The notes below the pieces were generated by a model that was given only the letters and a program-made list of their open reading frames with translations, was not told where the DNA came from and did no database searches. Both the position numbers and the translations under genes were made by a program. Of a DNA stretch of 52,804 nt, positions 44,999-52,804 are shown in pieces; the first letter of the stretch is position 1, and each line of letters opens with the position of its first letter. Source of the stretch: Streptomyces prunicolor NBRC 13075 (GTDB lineage Bacteria; Actinomycetota; Actinomycetes; Streptomycetales; Streptomycetaceae); assembly GCF_000367365.1 (NCBI RefSeq), contig NZ_BARF01000041.1, positions 1 through 52,804 of the forward strand. Reading direction: 5' to 3'.

Positions 44999-46162
44999 AT
45001 GGCATACCTCGACCACGCCGCGACCACCCCGATGCTTCCCGAGGCAGTCGAGGCGATGACGGCCCACCTGAGCATCACGGGCAACGCCTCCTCCCTCCAC
45101 GCTTCCGGCCGCAAGGCCCGCCGTACGGTCGAGGAGTCCCGGGAAAGCCTCGCCGAAGCGCTCGGCGCCCGCCCCAGCGAGGTCGTGTTCACCTCCGGCG
45201 GCACCGAGGCCGACAACCTCGCGGTGAAGGGCCTGTACTGGTCCCGCCGCGACGCCGACCCGGCCCGCACCCGGGTCCTGGCCAGCCCCGTCGAGCACCA
45301 CGCCGTCCTGGACGCCGTCCACTGGCTGGGCGAGCACGAGGGCGCCACCGTCGAGTACCTCCCGGTCGACTCCTACGGCCGGGTCCACCCCGAGGTGCTG
45401 CGCGAGGCGATCGCCCGCAACCCCGACGATGTCGCCCTGGCGACCGTGATGTGGGCCAACAACGAGATCGGCACGGTCATGCCGGTGCGTGAACTGGCCG
45501 ATGTGGCGGGGGAGTTCGGCATCCCGCTGCACGCCGACGCGGTGCAGGCCTTCGGCCAGGTCCCGGTCGACTTCGCCGCCTCCGGGCTCGCCGCGGCGAC
45601 CGTCTCCGGCCACAAGATCGGCGGCCCGTACGGCATCGGCGCCCTGCTGCTGGGCCGCGAGTACACCCCCGTACCCGTCCTGCACGGCGGCGGCCAGGAA
45701 CGCCATGTCCGCTCCGGCACCCTCGACGTCCCCGCGATCGCCTCCTTCGCGGTCGCCGGCCGGCTCGCCGCCGAACAGCGCGAGTGGTTCGCCCGCGAGA
45801 TCGGCGCCCTGCGCGACGACCTCGTCACGGCCGTCCGTACGGCGGTGCCGGACGCGATCTTCGGCGGTGACCCGGTGGACCGCCTCCCGGCCAACGCCCA
45901 CTTCACGTTCCCGGGCTGCGAGGGCGACTCCCTGCTGCTCCTGCTGGACGCCCAGGGCATCGAGTGCTCCACGGGTTCCGCCTGCACGGCGGGCGTCGCC
46001 CAGCCCAGCCATGTCCTGCTCGCCACCGGCACCGATCCGGACCTGGCCCGCGGCACCCTGCGCTTCTCCCTCGGCCACACCTCCACGGAGGCCGACGTGG
46101 AGGCCGTCGCGAAAGCGATCGGCCCGGCGGTGGAACGAGCGCGCGCCGCCGGGCTGACCTGA
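44999..46162 (+). CDS. Cysteine desulfurase (NifS/IscS-like)
   Basis: 387 residues. The start YLDHAATTPM is diagnostic. The PLP lysine is in TVSGHKIGGPYGIG, and the catalytic Cys is in the loop CSTGSACTAG. It takes sulfur from cysteine as an enzyme persulfide. The tRNA 2-thiouridylase gene mnmA lies 2.6 kb downstream on the same strand, and the pair probably cooperates in U34 thiolation; two leftward genes intervene. Confidence 0.93.
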   Translation: MAYLDHAATTPMLPEAVEAMTAHLSITGNASSLHASGRKARRTVEESRESLAEALGARPSEVVFTSGGTEADNLAVKGLYWSRRDADPARTRVLASPVEHHAVLDAVHWLGEHEGATVEYLPVDSYGRVHPEVLREAIARNPDDVALATVMWANNEIGTVMPVRELADVAGEFGIPLHADAVQAFGQVPVDFAASGLAAATVSGHKIGGPYGIGALLLGREYTPVPVLHGGGQERHVRSGTLDVPAIASFAVAGRLAAEQREWFAREIGALRDDLVTAVRTAVPDAIFGGDPVDRLPANAHFTFPGCEGDSLLLLLDAQGIECSTGSACTAGVAQPSHVLLATGTDPDLARGTLRFSLGHTSTEADVEAVAKAIGPAVERARAAGLT

Positions 46163-46177
46163 GAACACCTGCTCCCT

Positions 46178-47743
46178 CTAACTCTCCGTCACCATGAGGG
46201 AGGCCATCATGCCCTCGTCCTCGTGTTGCAGGAGATGGCAGTGGAGCATGTACATATAGGTGTCGTCGGAGAAGTCGGTGAACTCCATGGCGATCTGGAT
46301 CGAGCCGCCGCCGACCACTTCGTAGGTGTCGTACCAGCCGAGCTGGACCCCGGTGGGATCCTCGCCGTTGATGGAGATCAGCTGGTACGGCACGTCGTGC
46401 AGGTGGAACGAGTGTTCCAACTGGGTGGAGTTCTGGATCGTCCAGATCTCCTTCGCGCCGACCGTCGTACTGATCATCGCCATCGCGGCCATGGTCGTGC
46501 CCGCCGACCCGTTGATCAGCATGGTGGCGCCGTTCTGGCCCAGGGTGATCGTCCGGGCGGTGAAGTCGGTCGTGTCGTACCGGTCGATGGTGTTGAGGGT
46601 GCTGGGCAGGTCGTCCGGGGTGTCGGTGCCGCTGGCCGTCACCGCGAGGACGTCGTACGTGCCGCTGCCGCCGCGGATCCAGCCGGTGGTGATCACGGCC
46701 TGGAGGGTGGCGTCCGCGGTGAGGTCCATCGTGAACTCGGCCCGGGCGCCGGCCACCAGGCGGATCGTGGTCACGTCGGTGGCCTCGGTCAGATAGCCCT
46801 GGTCGGTGCTGATCTGGGTGAGGGTGCCGCCGTCGCTGCGCTGGATCACGATGATGTCGGACGGTGAGGCGTTCAGGGCGCGGAACCGGGTCCGGGTCTT
46901 GGTGGCGGTGAAACCGAGCGTGGTGGAGTCCACGTTGGTTCCGTTGAGCAGGAGGGGGAAGGCGGTGGTGCTCAGCCGGTAGCCGGCCGCGTCGTACTTG
47001 ATGTCCCCGTCGGTGTCCACGGCGAGGGACTGGAAGATGAGCGGGACGTCGTCGACGCCGTAGTCGCTGGGCAGCGCGGCGGACGCGTCCGTGGAGTCCT
47101 CGACGATGATCATCCCGGCCAGGCCGTGCACGGCCTGCTTGGCGGTGGTGCCCAGCGCGTGCGGGTGGTACCAGAGCGTGGTGGCCGGGTCCTCGACCGT
47201 GAACGTGGGCGACCAGGTCGTGCCGTCCGAGAAGGCGACCTGCGGGCCGCCGTCCATCTTGGGCGGGACGTGCGCGCCGTGGAAGTGGACGGTGGTGTCC
47301 TCGCCCAGGCTGTTGGTGATGTTCAGCAGGACCGTGTCGCCGTTGGTCCACTTCATGGTGGGGCCGAGGAACGCCTGGTTGTAGCCCATCGTGTCGCTGG
47401 TGACGCCGCTCAGCACCTCGGCGGTGCCGGTCTTGGCCTCCAGCGTGAAGGTCGTGACGCTGTCGGTGGTGGTGCCCTCCAGGAGGTCCGGGATGACAAG
47501 GGTGCTGTCCGCCGCGGACGCCTTGCTCTTCGCCGCGCCGTTCAGCAGGGAGAAGGCCCCCCCGGCCGCGGCGACCGCCGCGATACCGGTCCCGGCCATG
47601 CCGCCGAGGAACTTGCGCCGGTGCAGACCCTTGCCCCGGGCCGCGCTGTCCTTGCCGTGTTCGCGCTTCTCGGCCGTGGATTTGCGGTGGTTGCCCTTGG
47701 CGTCTGTGTTCTGTCCGGACGCGGGCTCGCTGGTGTGTGTCAT
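46178..47743 (-). CDS. Tat-exported multicopper oxidase
   Basis: 521 residues. A twin-arginine signal HRRKFLGGMAGTG sits behind about 40 polar residues, followed by a hydrophobic stretch. The four copper motifs are present: TTVHFHGAH, LWYHPHA, LEHSFHLHDVPYQL, and MLHCHLLQHEDEGMMA, giving the type 1 and trinuclear sites. Family members oxidise phenols, metals or amines with oxygen. It is of the three-domain CueO/SpoCotA type by length. The gene separates the desulfurase and amidase genes and may have been inserted between them. A long palindrome lies about 100 bases upstream. Confidence 0.92.
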   Translation of the reverse strand: MTHTSEPASGQNTDAKGNHRKSTAEKREHGKDSAARGKGLHRRKFLGGMAGTGIAAVAAAGGAFSLLNGAAKSKASAADSTLVIPDLLEGTTTDSVTTFTLEAKTGTAEVLSGVTSDTMGYNQAFLGPTMKWTNGDTVLLNITNSLGEDTTVHFHGAHVPPKMDGGPQVAFSDGTTWSPTFTVEDPATTLWYHPHALGTTAKQAVHGLAGMIIVEDSTDASAALPSDYGVDDVPLIFQSLAVDTDGDIKYDAAGYRLSTTAFPLLLNGTNVDSTTLGFTATKTRTRFRALNASPSDIIVIQRSDGGTLTQISTDQGYLTEATDVTTIRLVAGARAEFTMDLTADATLQAVITTGWIRGGSGTYDVLAVTASGTDTPDDLPSTLNTIDRYDTTDFTARTITLGQNGATMLINGSAGTTMAAMAMISTTVGAKEIWTIQNSTQLEHSFHLHDVPYQLISINGEDPTGVQLGWYDTYEVVGGGSIQIAMEFTDFSDDTYMYMLHCHLLQHEDEGMMASLMVTES

Positions 47744-47840
47744 GGAGCGAGAGATTTGACCTAAGGGCTGTGTAAAGACTGGGGGGTTGTTAGTAGTGGG
47801 CAGGGCGAGCTGTGAAAGGTGAGCCTGCGCATTGCCTCCA

Positions 47841-47868
47841 CAACTCTCCTTGCGCGCAAGGAGAGTTG
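47841..47868. promoter_or_regulatory. Perfect 28-bp palindrome upstream of the oxidase gene
   Basis: CAACTCTCCTTGCG at 47841-47854 is followed immediately by its exact reverse complement, with no loop. It lies 98 bases before the oxidase ATG and 90 bases beyond the amidase stop. Dyads with ACTCTCC/GGAGAGT arms resemble MerR-family operators, so metal-responsive control is possible. A loop-free terminator of the amidase transcript is the alternative, but no T-run follows. Confidence 0.55.
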
Positions 47869-47957
47869 GTGTACCCCAGGTCACATCCGGAGCGGGGGAC
47901 GCATCGGACACGATCGTGACTGAAACGACTCATAGCCAAAGCCAAATGTGACCTGGA

Positions 47958-48671
47958 TCACGCTACTGTCCGGTGTGCCCGCCTTACGAGTGTCATGTAC
48001 CGGTCCCAGTCCCAGTACCGCCCGGGGTCCGTGTGATCCGTCCCCGGCACCTCCACATGCCCGATGACGTGCTCCCGGTCGACGGAGATTCCGTAGCGCC
48101 GGCATATCTCCGCCGTCAGCCGCGCGGAGTTCGTGTACATCACGTCCGTGAACGACGACTTCCGCTCCACGAAACCCTCGTGCTCGATGCCGACACTGCG
48201 CTCGTTGTACGACCGGTTGCCCGCGTGGAAGGCCACGTCCAGCTCGCGGATCATCTGTGTGATGTCCCCGCGCTGACGGACGATGTAGTGCGCGGCCGCC
48301 TGGTGCCCGGGGTCCTGGAAGGCCTTCACCGCACTCGCGTAACTGCCCTGCGTGACATGGATGACCACCCGGTCTATCGCGTAGTCTTCCGGCCGGTCCG
48401 CCCGCCGGTAGTTCGCCGAGGAAGCCGCCACCCACGTGGCCCCCGGGAAATCGACCGCCCCCGGAGTCCGCGGCTTCTCCACCCCCGGCACCCGCCACCA
48501 CAACCGCGACAACTCGTCCCGCGCCAACACCGCGGTCCCTACGGCGGCCACGGCGCCGCCGATGAGCAGCGCACGCCGGCCGGGGTGCCGGCCGGCGCTG
48601 CCCGGCGGCTTCTCCGCGGTGCCCGGTGGCTTCGCCGTCCGGTCTTCCTGATCGCTCTGTGTCTCCCCCAT
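47958..48671 (-). CDS. Exported N-acetylmuramoyl-L-alanine amidase (PGRP/amidase-2 fold)
   Basis: 237 residues. After a polar N-terminus, PGRRALLIGGAVAAVGTAVL is a signal or anchor, possibly Tat-like. The amidase fold begins at IDRVVIHVTQGS (Zn His), passes AAHYIVRQRGDI and ends at HVEVPGTDHTDPG with further ligands. It should cleave the amide between muramic acid and the peptide stem outside the cell. It is divergent from mnmA. Confidence 0.88.
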   Translation of the reverse strand: MGETQSDQEDRTAKPPGTAEKPPGSAGRHPGRRALLIGGAVAAVGTAVLARDELSRLWWRVPGVEKPRTPGAVDFPGATWVAASSANYRRADRPEDYAIDRVVIHVTQGSYASAVKAFQDPGHQAAAHYIVRQRGDITQMIRELDVAFHAGNRSYNERSVGIEHEGFVERKSSFTDVMYTNSARLTAEICRRYGISVDREHVIGHVEVPGTDHTDPGRYWDWDRYMTLVRRAHRTVA

Positions 48672-48731
48672 GTGATCGTCAACGGATACTCGCGGGCTCC
48701 GGTTCCCGTCGACCCGTACTCTGGAAGGGTT

Positions 48732-49865
48732 ATGACTGAGACCTCCGTGCAGCGCCCCCGTCCCCTTCGCGTCCTCGCCGCCATGTCCGGTGGCGTCGAC
48801 TCCGCCGTCGCCGCCGCCCGCGCCGCGGAAGCCGGCCACGACGTGACCGGCGTCCACCTCGCGCTCTCCGCGAACCCGCAATCGTTCCGCACGGGCGCGC
48901 GGGGCTGTTGCACCATCGAGGACTCGCGCGACGCCCGCCGCGCGGCCGACGTCATCGGTATCCCCTTCTACGTCTGGGACCTCGCCGACCGCTTCCGCGA
49001 GGACGTCGTCGAGGACTTCGTCGCCGAGTACGAGGCGGGCCGCACCCCGAACCCGTGCCTGCGCTGCAACGAGAAGATCAAGTTCGCCGCGCTCCTCGAC
49101 AAGGCGCTCGCCCTCGGCTTCGACGCGGTCTGTACCGGCCACTACGCCCAGGTGATCGTGAACGAGGACGGCACCCGCGAACTGCACCGCGCCTCCGACA
49201 TGGCGAAGGACCAGTCCTACGTCCTCGGTGTCCTGGACGAGCGGCAGCTCGCGCACGCGCTCTTCCCGCTCGGCGACACGGTGACGACGAAGGGCGAGAT
49301 CCGCGCGGAGGCCGAGCGGCGCGGCCTCGCGGTCGCCAAGAAGCCCGACTCGCACGACATCTGCTTCATCGCCGACGGCGACACCCAGGGCTTCCTCGCG
49401 GGCCGCCTCGGCAAGGCCGAGGGCGACATCGTCGACGAGTCCGGCTCCGTCATCGGCTCGCACGAGGGCGCGTACGGCTTCACCATCGGCCAGCGCAAGG
49501 GCCTGCGCATCGGCACCCCGGCCGCCGACGGCAAGCCGCGCTACGTCCTGGACATCTCCCCGGTCGACAACACGGTGACGGTCGGCCCGGCCGCCGCCCT
49601 GGACGTCAGCGGCCTCACCGCCGTCAAGCCCCGCTGGTGCGGCACGGCACCCTCCGGCCCCGGCACCTACACCGCCCAGCTCCGCGCCCACGGCGGCGAG
49701 ACCGAGGTCACCGCCGAACTCGTCGACGGCACCCTGGAGGTGTCGTTCACCGAGCCGGTACGGGGCGTGGCCCCCGGGCAGGCCATCGTGCTGTACGACG
49801 ACACGCGCGTGGTGGGGTCGGCGACGATCGCGACGACCACGCGCGCGGCGACGGCGATGGCCTGA
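48732..49865 (+). CDS. mnmA: tRNA-specific 2-thiouridylase
   Basis: 377 residues. The ATP-pyrophosphatase motif is MSGGVDSAVAA, PNPCLRCNEKIKF holds the first catalytic Cys and HDICFIADGD the second. It uses persulfide sulfur to make 2-thiouridine at tRNA position 34. A GGAAGGG site precedes ATG 48732. The 3' end is followed by a short tandem repeat and a convergent hydrolase gene. Confidence 0.95.
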   Translation: MTETSVQRPRPLRVLAAMSGGVDSAVAAARAAEAGHDVTGVHLALSANPQSFRTGARGCCTIEDSRDARRAADVIGIPFYVWDLADRFREDVVEDFVAEYEAGRTPNPCLRCNEKIKFAALLDKALALGFDAVCTGHYAQVIVNEDGTRELHRASDMAKDQSYVLGVLDERQLAHALFPLGDTVTTKGEIRAEAERRGLAVAKKPDSHDICFIADGDTQGFLAGRLGKAEGDIVDESGSVIGSHEGAYGFTIGQRKGLRIGTPAADGKPRYVLDISPVDNTVTVGPAAALDVSGLTAVKPRWCGTAPSGPGTYTAQLRAHGGETEVTAELVDGTLEVSFTEPVRGVAPGQAIVLYDDTRVVGSATIATTTRAATAMA

Positions 49866-49867
49866 CC

Positions 49868-49906
49868 GGGCTCGGCTGATACGGGGCTCGGCTGATACGG
49901 GGCTCG
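49868..49906. repeat. Short tandem repeat, 16-bp unit, about 2.4 copies
   Basis: GGGCTCGGCTGATACG occurs at 49868-49883 and 49884-49899, and the first seven bases recur at 49900-49906. It lies in the short space between the convergent mnmA and hydrolase genes and probably arose by slippage. Confidence 0.85.
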
Positions 49907-49913
49907 TTCGCGG

Positions 49914-50693
49914 CTAGTCCGAGAAGAACTCCGTGAGCAGGGGTGCCAGAACGGTCGGGTCCACCATGTGGGTCTGACCCTCCAGCGTGCGGTACGTCCC
50001 GTCCGGCGCCGCGTCCGCCACGGCCCGCGCGGCCTGCCGCATCCACTCGGCGCTCGCGCCGCCCGCGATGGTGAGCACCGGGACGGACAGGGACGCCAGC
50101 CGCTCCGCCGGGACCAGGCCGTCGCCCATGGCCGCGTCGTCGTAGGCGAGGGTGGGGGCGATGGCCTCCATGCCGGGCCACATGGGGGAGCGGCGGGCGC
50201 CGTCGATCATCTCCGGGGGTGCGCCGGTGAGCGCCATGAAGAGTGCGACGGCGTCGCCGTGGCGGCCCTCGGCGAGGAGTTCCGTGAGGCGCCCGGTGTA
50301 TTCGGCGCGCTCCTTGGCGCCGGTCGTGTCGAGGGCGAACGGCGGCTCGTACAGGGCGACTTGGGTGACGGGGAGGCCGCTCGCCGTCGCGTGCAGGGCG
50401 AGGGCGGCGCCGGACGAGTGGCCGTAGAGGGCCGCGCTGCCGCCCACGGCGTCGATCAGCGCCGCGAGGTCCTCGACCTCGCGGGCCACGTCGAAGGGCG
50501 CCGTGTCGCCGCTCGCGCCCCGGCCCCGGCGGTCGTACGGGACGGCCCCGAACCGGTGCGCGAGCTGCGCGGCGAGCGGCAGGAGCCCGTCGCCCGTCGT
50601 CATCGCGCCACCGACGAGGACGACGGGCGGACCCGCACCGATGCGTTCGTACGCGATGGCGGTGCCGTCGCGCGAAACAGTCTTCTTGTCCAT
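49914..50693 (-). CDS. Alpha/beta-fold hydrolase
   Basis: 259 residues. PPVVLVGGAMTTGDG is the oxyanion strand, LYGHSSGAALALHA has the nucleophile Ser, and the catalytic His is near EGQTHMVDP. No signal peptide is present, so it is cytosolic. The family is broad and the substrate cannot be given. Confidence 0.88.
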   Translation of the reverse strand: MDKKTVSRDGTAIAYERIGAGPPVVLVGGAMTTGDGLLPLAAQLAHRFGAVPYDRRGRGASGDTAPFDVAREVEDLAALIDAVGGSAALYGHSSGAALALHATASGLPVTQVALYEPPFALDTTGAKERAEYTGRLTELLAEGRHGDAVALFMALTGAPPEMIDGARRSPMWPGMEAIAPTLAYDDAAMGDGLVPAERLASLSVPVLTIAGGASAEWMRQAARAVADAAPDGTYRTLEGQTHMVDPTVLAPLLTEFFSD

Positions 50694-50750
50694 GTCGGTG
50701 AAGACTGCCGAAGGAACGCCGACTAATCGGTCACGACACCTGTCGATCGG

Positions 50751-51074
50751 TCACAACACTTCTACTTCGTAGAAGCAGAGGTGGTCCTTGATCTGTGCGA
50801 CGTCGGGCTTGGGGTCGGGGTACGCCCAGACCAGGTCGGGCGCGTCCGGCAGGGACCAGTAGGACGCGTCGCCCTTGAAGGGGCAGTGGGTGTGGGTCTC
50901 GGAGGGGGCCAGGAGGTCGAGGCGGACGTCCTCCGGGGGGAGGTAGTACCGCACCGGGGAGCCGGTCTCCTTCAGGATCAGGGGCCGGTCGCTCTCCGCC
51001 AGCACCTGGTCGCCGTGGACGACGCGTACGCGCTTGTCGCCCTGCTCGATCGTGATCGTGTGTCCTTGAGCCAT
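50751..51074 (-). CDS. DUF427 domain protein
   Basis: 107 residues with the DUF427 pattern: a beta-rich fold with SPVRYYLPPEDVRLDLL and HTHCPFKGDASYWS. Its function is unknown. It is divergent from the LOG-like gene. Confidence 0.9.
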   Translation of the reverse strand: MAQGHTITIEQGDKRVRVVHGDQVLAESDRPLILKETGSPVRYYLPPEDVRLDLLAPSETHTHCPFKGDASYWSLPDAPDLVWAYPDPKPDVAQIKDHLCFYEVEVL

Positions 51075-51124
51075 ACCGGAAAAGCACTCGCGGGCCCCCG
51101 GTTCTTCCCGCGTACGGTGACGAC

Positions 51125-51664
51125 ATGAAGATCTGTGTCTTTCTCTCCGCCGCCGACCTGGACGAGCGCTACACGCGCCCCGCGCGGGAGTTCGCCGAAC
51201 TGCTCGGCAAGGGCGGGCACACGCTCGTGTGGGGCGGTTCGGAGTCCGGCCTGATGAAGGTGGTCGCCGACGGCGTACAGGCCGCCGGTGGACGGCTGGT
51301 GGGCGTCTCGGTGACCTTCCTGGCGGCGAAGGCCCGGGCAGACGCCGACGAGATGGTGATCGCGGCCGACCTCGCCGAACGTAAGAGGCTGCTCCTGGAG
51401 AAGTCCGACGCCGTGGTGATCATGGTGGGCGGCACCGGGACGCTGGACGAGGCGACGGAGATCCTGGAACTGAAGAAGCACGGCCACACCGACAAGCCGG
51501 TGGTGCTGCTCAACACGGCGGGCTTCTACGACGGCCTGAAGACCCAGTTCCGGCGCATGGAGGACGAGGGGTTCCTGCCCGTCCCGCTCACCGACCTGGT
51601 GTTCTTCGCGGAGGAGCCGGTGGGGGCGCTGGCCTACCTGGAGGAGAGCCAGGGCATCGAGTGA
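51125..51664 (+). CDS. LOG/TIGR00730-like Rossmann-fold protein
   Basis: 179 residues. It contains the GGTGTLDEATE motif (G-G-x-G-T-x-x-E) of LOG/lysine-decarboxylase-like proteins, together with LVWGGSESGLMKVVADG. LOG enzymes release free cytokinin bases from nucleotides; many bacterial members have unknown substrates and may cleave other nucleoside monophosphates. Confidence 0.9.
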   Translation: MKICVFLSAADLDERYTRPAREFAELLGKGGHTLVWGGSESGLMKVVADGVQAAGGRLVGVSVTFLAAKARADADEMVIAADLAERKRLLLEKSDAVVIMVGGTGTLDEATEILELKKHGHTDKPVVLLNTAGFYDGLKTQFRRMEDEGFLPVPLTDLVFFAEEPVGALAYLEESQGIE

Positions 51665-51671
51665 TGCGAGC

Positions 51672-52370
51672 ATGGCGGGCATGGCTACACATGTGATCAC
51701 CGGGGCCGGTTCCGGCATCGGCGCGGCCGTCGCCCGCCGGCTGCACGCGCGCGGGGACGAACTCGTGCTCCACGCGCGCGACGCGGGCCGCGCGAAGGAA
51801 CTGGCGGCGGAGTACCCCGGGGCGAGCACCTTGGTGGGCGACTTGGCGGACCCCGACAAACTCAGCTGGGCGTTCTCGCACCAGAGCCTGCCCGACCGCG
51901 TGGACACGCTGCTGCACATCGCCGGGGTGGTCGATCTGGGCCCGGTGGGCGAGCTGACTCCGAAGACCTGGCGCCACCAGCTCAACGTCAACCTGATCGC
52001 CCCCGCCGAACTGACCCGCCACTTCCTGCCCCAACTCCGGCTGTCCGGCGGCCACGTCCTCTTCGTGAACTCCGGCGCGGGCCTCCGGGCGAGCGCCGAC
52101 TGGTCCGCGTACGCGGCCTCCAAGCACGGCCTGAAGGCCCTGGCCGATTCGTTGCGCCACGAGGAACACGACAACGGCGTCCGCGTCACCTCGGTCTACC
52201 CCGGCCGCACCGCCAGCCCCATGCAGGCCAAGGTCCACCAACAGGAGGGTAAGCAGTACGACCCCGCCCAGTGGATCGACCCCGAGTCGGTCGCGACGAC
52301 GATCCTCATGGCGATCGACCTGCCGGGGGACGCGGAGGTCAATGACCTGACGGTGCGGCCGGGACGGTGA
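51672..52370 (+). CDS. Short-chain dehydrogenase/reductase
   Basis: 232 residues. The Rossmann motif GAGSGIG follows at once (THVITGAGSGIGAAV), HIAGVV replaces N-A-G, and YAASKHG is the catalytic Y-x-x-x-K. ATG 51681 is an alternative start three codons in. Substrate unknown. Its end overlaps the next start by four bases. Confidence 0.92.
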   Translation: MAGMATHVITGAGSGIGAAVARRLHARGDELVLHARDAGRAKELAAEYPGASTLVGDLADPDKLSWAFSHQSLPDRVDTLLHIAGVVDLGPVGELTPKTWRHQLNVNLIAPAELTRHFLPQLRLSGGHVLFVNSGAGLRASADWSAYAASKHGLKALADSLRHEEHDNGVRVTSVYPGRTASPMQAKVHQQEGKQYDPAQWIDPESVATTILMAIDLPGDAEVNDLTVRPGR

Positions 52371-52768
52371 CCGGGCGGGAGCGATCGCGCGGTGCGAGCG
52401 GTGCGGAGATCCGGGGCTGGCTCGACGAGGTGTGGGGGCGCACGGAGGCCGCGGTGGTCCTCGAAGGCGGCGACAACGGCGGACCGCTCGGCCGACGCGG
52501 GATCATTGGTGAGGTGTTCGACGCCGAGGACTTGGCGGAACTGCGCGTCCTCACCACGACCGGAGAGTTCGCGAACGACATCTGCCGCTGCTTCGGCAGC
52601 GTGACCATCGCCCTGCTCGATGCCGAGGCCGAGTTCATCGGGAGCGGCAGCGTGCACGGCGAAACGGACGTCTCCTGGGAGCGCGGCCGATTCCGGAACA
52701 ACCTGGAGGTCGCGGATCCGGAGCGGCTGATCGCGTTCTTGGAGCGGCTCGGCATCCGGATGCGCTGA
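52367..52768 (+). CDS. Small hypothetical protein
   Basis: 133 residues from GTG 52367, four bases inside the SDR gene and therefore probably coupled. It is acidic with alternating strands and helices (VVLEGGDNGGPLGRRG, LITFLERLGIRMR-like end) and shows no motif that I know. No signal peptide. A small ligand-binding or immunity-type protein is possible, but there is no direct evidence. Confidence 0.7.
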   Translation: MTGRERSRGASGAEIRGWLDEVWGRTEAAVVLEGGDNGGPLGRRGIIGEVFDAEDLAELRVLTTTGEFANDICRCFGSVTIALLDAEAEFIGSGSVHGETDVSWERGRFRNNLEVADPERLIAFLERLGIRMR

Positions 52769-52804
52769 AGCCCGGGTCGGCACCATCCAGCCCGTCCGGC
52801 GCTT

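Overview
The window is high-GC actinobacterial DNA, most likely Streptomyces: GTG starts are frequent, TTA codons are rare, third positions are strongly GC-biased, and the right two thirds carry a typical Streptomyces core set (sdaA, glyA, gcvH, gcvT with a glycine riboswitch, tandem SseB-like genes, a peptide ABC transporter, a TRIC channel, a cysteine desulfurase, mnmA).

Left third (1-22839), accessory. A partial gene leaves the window at position 1. A MarR-type regulator (336-785) faces a leftward three-gene operon (4375-776): an ATP-grasp ligase, an MFS exporter, and an AmiC/urea-amide-type ligand-binding protein without a signal peptide. Next comes a decayed urease locus (4579-5545) in which ureA, ureB and ureC pieces survive in shifting frames. 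A rightward run of 16 tightly packed genes follows (5649-22839; 10 of 15 junctions overlap). It encodes a dCTP-deaminase-like domain fused to a PEP-synthase/rifampin-phosphotransferase-like dikinase, a protein with a CYTH-like motif, a nucleotide-pyrophosphatase-type phosphodiesterase, an HprK-like P-loop protein, a dNMP-kinase-like protein, a second dCTP-deaminase-like protein, a three-His-box desaturase, a nucleotidyltransferase-like protein, a small orphan, a class III aminotransferase, an SRPBCC protein, a thioester-reductase-like SDR, a membrane protein, an O-acetylhomoserine-sulfhydrylase-like enzyme, a class I amidotransferase (peptidase C26) and MetX. I do not recognise this combination. 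It looks like a biosynthetic system joining phosphoryl/nucleotide chemistry to a homoserine-derived sulfur or gamma-substituted amino acid. TTA codons in three of the genes suggest bldA-dependent control. The most striking detail is that the two dCTP-deaminase-like proteins have lost complementary parts of the active site.

Middle (22826-30146), serine/glycine metabolism. sdaA, glyA, gcvH and gcvT read leftward, the last behind a tandem glycine riboswitch. A P-loop protein and two SseB-like proteins read rightward.

Right (30483-52804), mostly core genes. An oligopeptide ABC transporter operon is followed by a secreted M1 peptidase, a TRIC channel, an esterase, a thioesterase, a DinB-like protein, a WYL regulator, a Gly-rich lipoprotein, a TetR regulator with two matching operator-like sites, two small membrane proteins, a cysteine desulfurase, a Tat-exported multicopper oxidase, a PGRP-type amidase, mnmA, an alpha/beta hydrolase, a DUF427 protein, a LOG-like Rossmann protein, an SDR and a small hypothetical protein. 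No tRNA, rRNA, CRISPR array, insertion sequence or complete mobile element was seen. All family assignments come from reading motifs; no database search was run.
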